A stretch of 64,000 bases of DNA from an uncultured Planctomycetaceae bacterium (GTDB taxonomy: Bacteria; Planctomycetota; Planctomycetia; Planctomycetales; Planctomycetaceae), in NCBI GenBank assembly GCA_903858815.1, contig CAIOKE010000133.1:372001-436000 (forward strand), read 5' to 3'. How positions within the stretch are numbered: position 1 is the first letter of the stretch; each line of letters starts with the position of its first letter. Shown piece by piece: positions 63,043 to 64,000 of the stretch. A program made the translations under genes and the position numbers. Under the pieces are notes generated by a model. The model saw only the letters and a program-made list of their open reading frames with translations. It was not told the DNA's origin and did not search any database.

Positions 63043-64000
63043 ATGCTGAACTCGATTATTGCTTTCTCGCTGAAGAACCGCAGTCTTGTACTGCTGGCAG
63101 CAGTCGGCATTCTGATCTTCGGAACCCGGACACTGATCCGCATGCCGGTTGACGTGTTCCCGGATCTGAATCGGCCTACGGTCACTGTCATGACCGAATC
63201 ACCCGGGCTTGCCCCCGAGGAAGTTGAAGTGCTGGTGACGCGTCCGATTGAATATCTGCTGAATGGTGCGACTGGTGTGCAACGAGTGCGATCGGCTTCA
63301 GGAGTTGGCCTGTCTGTGGTCTGGGTGGAATTCGACTGGGGCACGGACATCTATCGTGATCGCCAGATCGTCGCGGAAAAGATTCAGATTGCTCGCGAAC
63401 GCCTGCCACGAGATGTCAATCCGGTGATGGCCCCGATCTCCTCCATCATGGGAGAGATCATGCTTCTGGGCCTGAGATCCAGCAGAAACGAGACGAACAT
63501 TGCTGCCAAAGAAGCAACCGCGATGGAACTTCGCACCCTGAGCGAATTCACTCTGCGGAATCGACTGCTGGCGATTGAAGGTATTTCCCAGGTCACTGTG
63601 ATGGGTGGCACTCTGAAGCAGTATCAGATTGTGACATCTCCGGCTCGACTGGCCGCGCAGAAGATTACACTGGATCAGCTTACCGCGGCAGCAGAAAAAG
63701 CCAATGTTCTGGTGGGTGGCGGAATCCTTGTCCGATCGCCTCGCGAATCTCTCATCCGAGTCAGTGGACAGAGCCTGACACTTGAGGAAATCGAAAACAC
63801 CCCGATTGTCTGGAGAAATCAGAGGTCTGTTCTGATTAAAGAGGTAGCCGATGTCCAGTTCGGCGGCCCCGTGAAGCGCGGCGACGGCTCAGTATTGGTA
63901 AAGACTGATCAGGGGATTGAAGGCGGAGCGGCAGTCATTCTGGCTGTGCAGAAACAGCCCAACGCAGACACCCTCAAACTGACTCGACAAATTGAGTCCG
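63043..64000 (+). CDS. CusA/CzcA-type heavy-metal RND pump, 3' end missing
   Basis: The frame is open from ATG 63043 to the right edge, 319 residues, against about 1040 for the family. The N-terminus is a typical RND first helix and porter start: MLNSIIAFSLKNRSLVLLAAVGILIFGTRTLIRMPVDVFPDLNRPTVTVMTESPGLAPEEVE, then RPIEYLLNGATGVQRVRS, and porter-domain EIMLLGLRSS. It belongs to the HME (heavy metal efflux) class. GGTGAG lies upstream of the ATG. It starts 36 bases after the adaptor and completes the operon. The metal cannot be told. Confidence 0.94.
   Translation, partial: MLNSIIAFSLKNRSLVLLAAVGILIFGTRTLIRMPVDVFPDLNRPTVTVMTESPGLAPEEVEVLVTRPIEYLLNGATGVQRVRSASGVGLSVVWVEFDWGTDIYRDRQIVAEKIQIARERLPRDVNPVMAPISSIMGEIMLLGLRSSRNETNIAAKEATAMELRTLSEFTLRNRLLAIEGISQVTVMGGTLKQYQIVTSPARLAAQKITLDQLTAAAEKANVLVGGGILVRSPRESLIRVSGQSLTLEEIENTPIVWRNQRSVLIKEVADVQFGGPVKRGDGSVLVKTDQGIEGGAAVILAVQKQPNADTLKLTRQIES

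Overview
The window is a piece of a planctomycete chromosome, most likely from the Planctomycetales-like group. The diagnostic families are a cytochrome-C/DUF1549/DUF1553 protein followed by a DUF1501 protein (33.1-38.0 kb), a DUF1559 pseudopilin-like protein with a small lipoprotein behind it (26.7-28.2 kb), two exported proteins with the planctomycete N-terminal LEPR-XLL-type motif (23.8 and 51.5 kb), a sulfatase, and an EF-G of the mitochondrial/spd type. There are no insertion sequences, phage genes, CRISPR arrays or rRNA genes. The only tRNA seen is tRNA-Cys(GCA). Genes are on both strands in short runs.

Layout. 0-6 kb: mnmG (cut by the left edge), a small membrane protein, an HtrA protease, a tightly overlapped SUKH-like/DUF971/CYTH trio, and a DapA-family aldolase. 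6-9.4 kb: a histidine kinase, a response regulator with its DNA-binding domain in front of the receiver, and an unrecognised protein. 9.7-14.8 kb: tRNA-Cys, an exported alpha/beta hydrolase, a three-gene run of unknown membrane and coiled-coil proteins, and a DMT transporter. 14.9-23.2 kb: three RNA-directed ATPases on the minus strand (Rho, a DeaD-like helicase and an RhlE-like helicase), all with very long Arg/Gly/Asp-rich low-complexity segments; the RhlE-like gene carries a frameshift. 23.8-33 kb: secreted or envelope proteins. 33-38 kb: the DUF1549/1553-DUF1501 pair. 38-43.3 kb: rhomboid, EF-G, M42 peptidase and cobalamin adenosyltransferase. 43.3-47.5 kb: an oxidoreductase, a ZIP transporter and a divergent Nramp-like transporter. 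47.5-56.6 kb: exported carbohydrate-active enzymes (an SGNH/alpha-beta hydrolase fusion, a double SASA esterase, a glycosidase-like LEPR-XLL protein and a sulfatase), which together look like a set for acetylated or sulfated glycans. 57-58.9 kb: DUF188, HNH and SRPBCC proteins. 59-64 kb: a heavy-metal RND efflux operon with a double-length adaptor, cut by the right edge.

No complete undescribed system can be claimed from sequence alone. The best candidates for a second look are the orphan membrane/coiled-coil run at 11.4-13.8 kb, the cluster of RNA ATPases with disordered tails and the long rho leader, the broken RhlE-like gene, the double-module efflux adaptor, and the esterase/glycosidase/sulfatase block. 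Start codons were chosen by hand from ribosome-binding-site-like sequence and domain starts, so several differ from the longest open frame.
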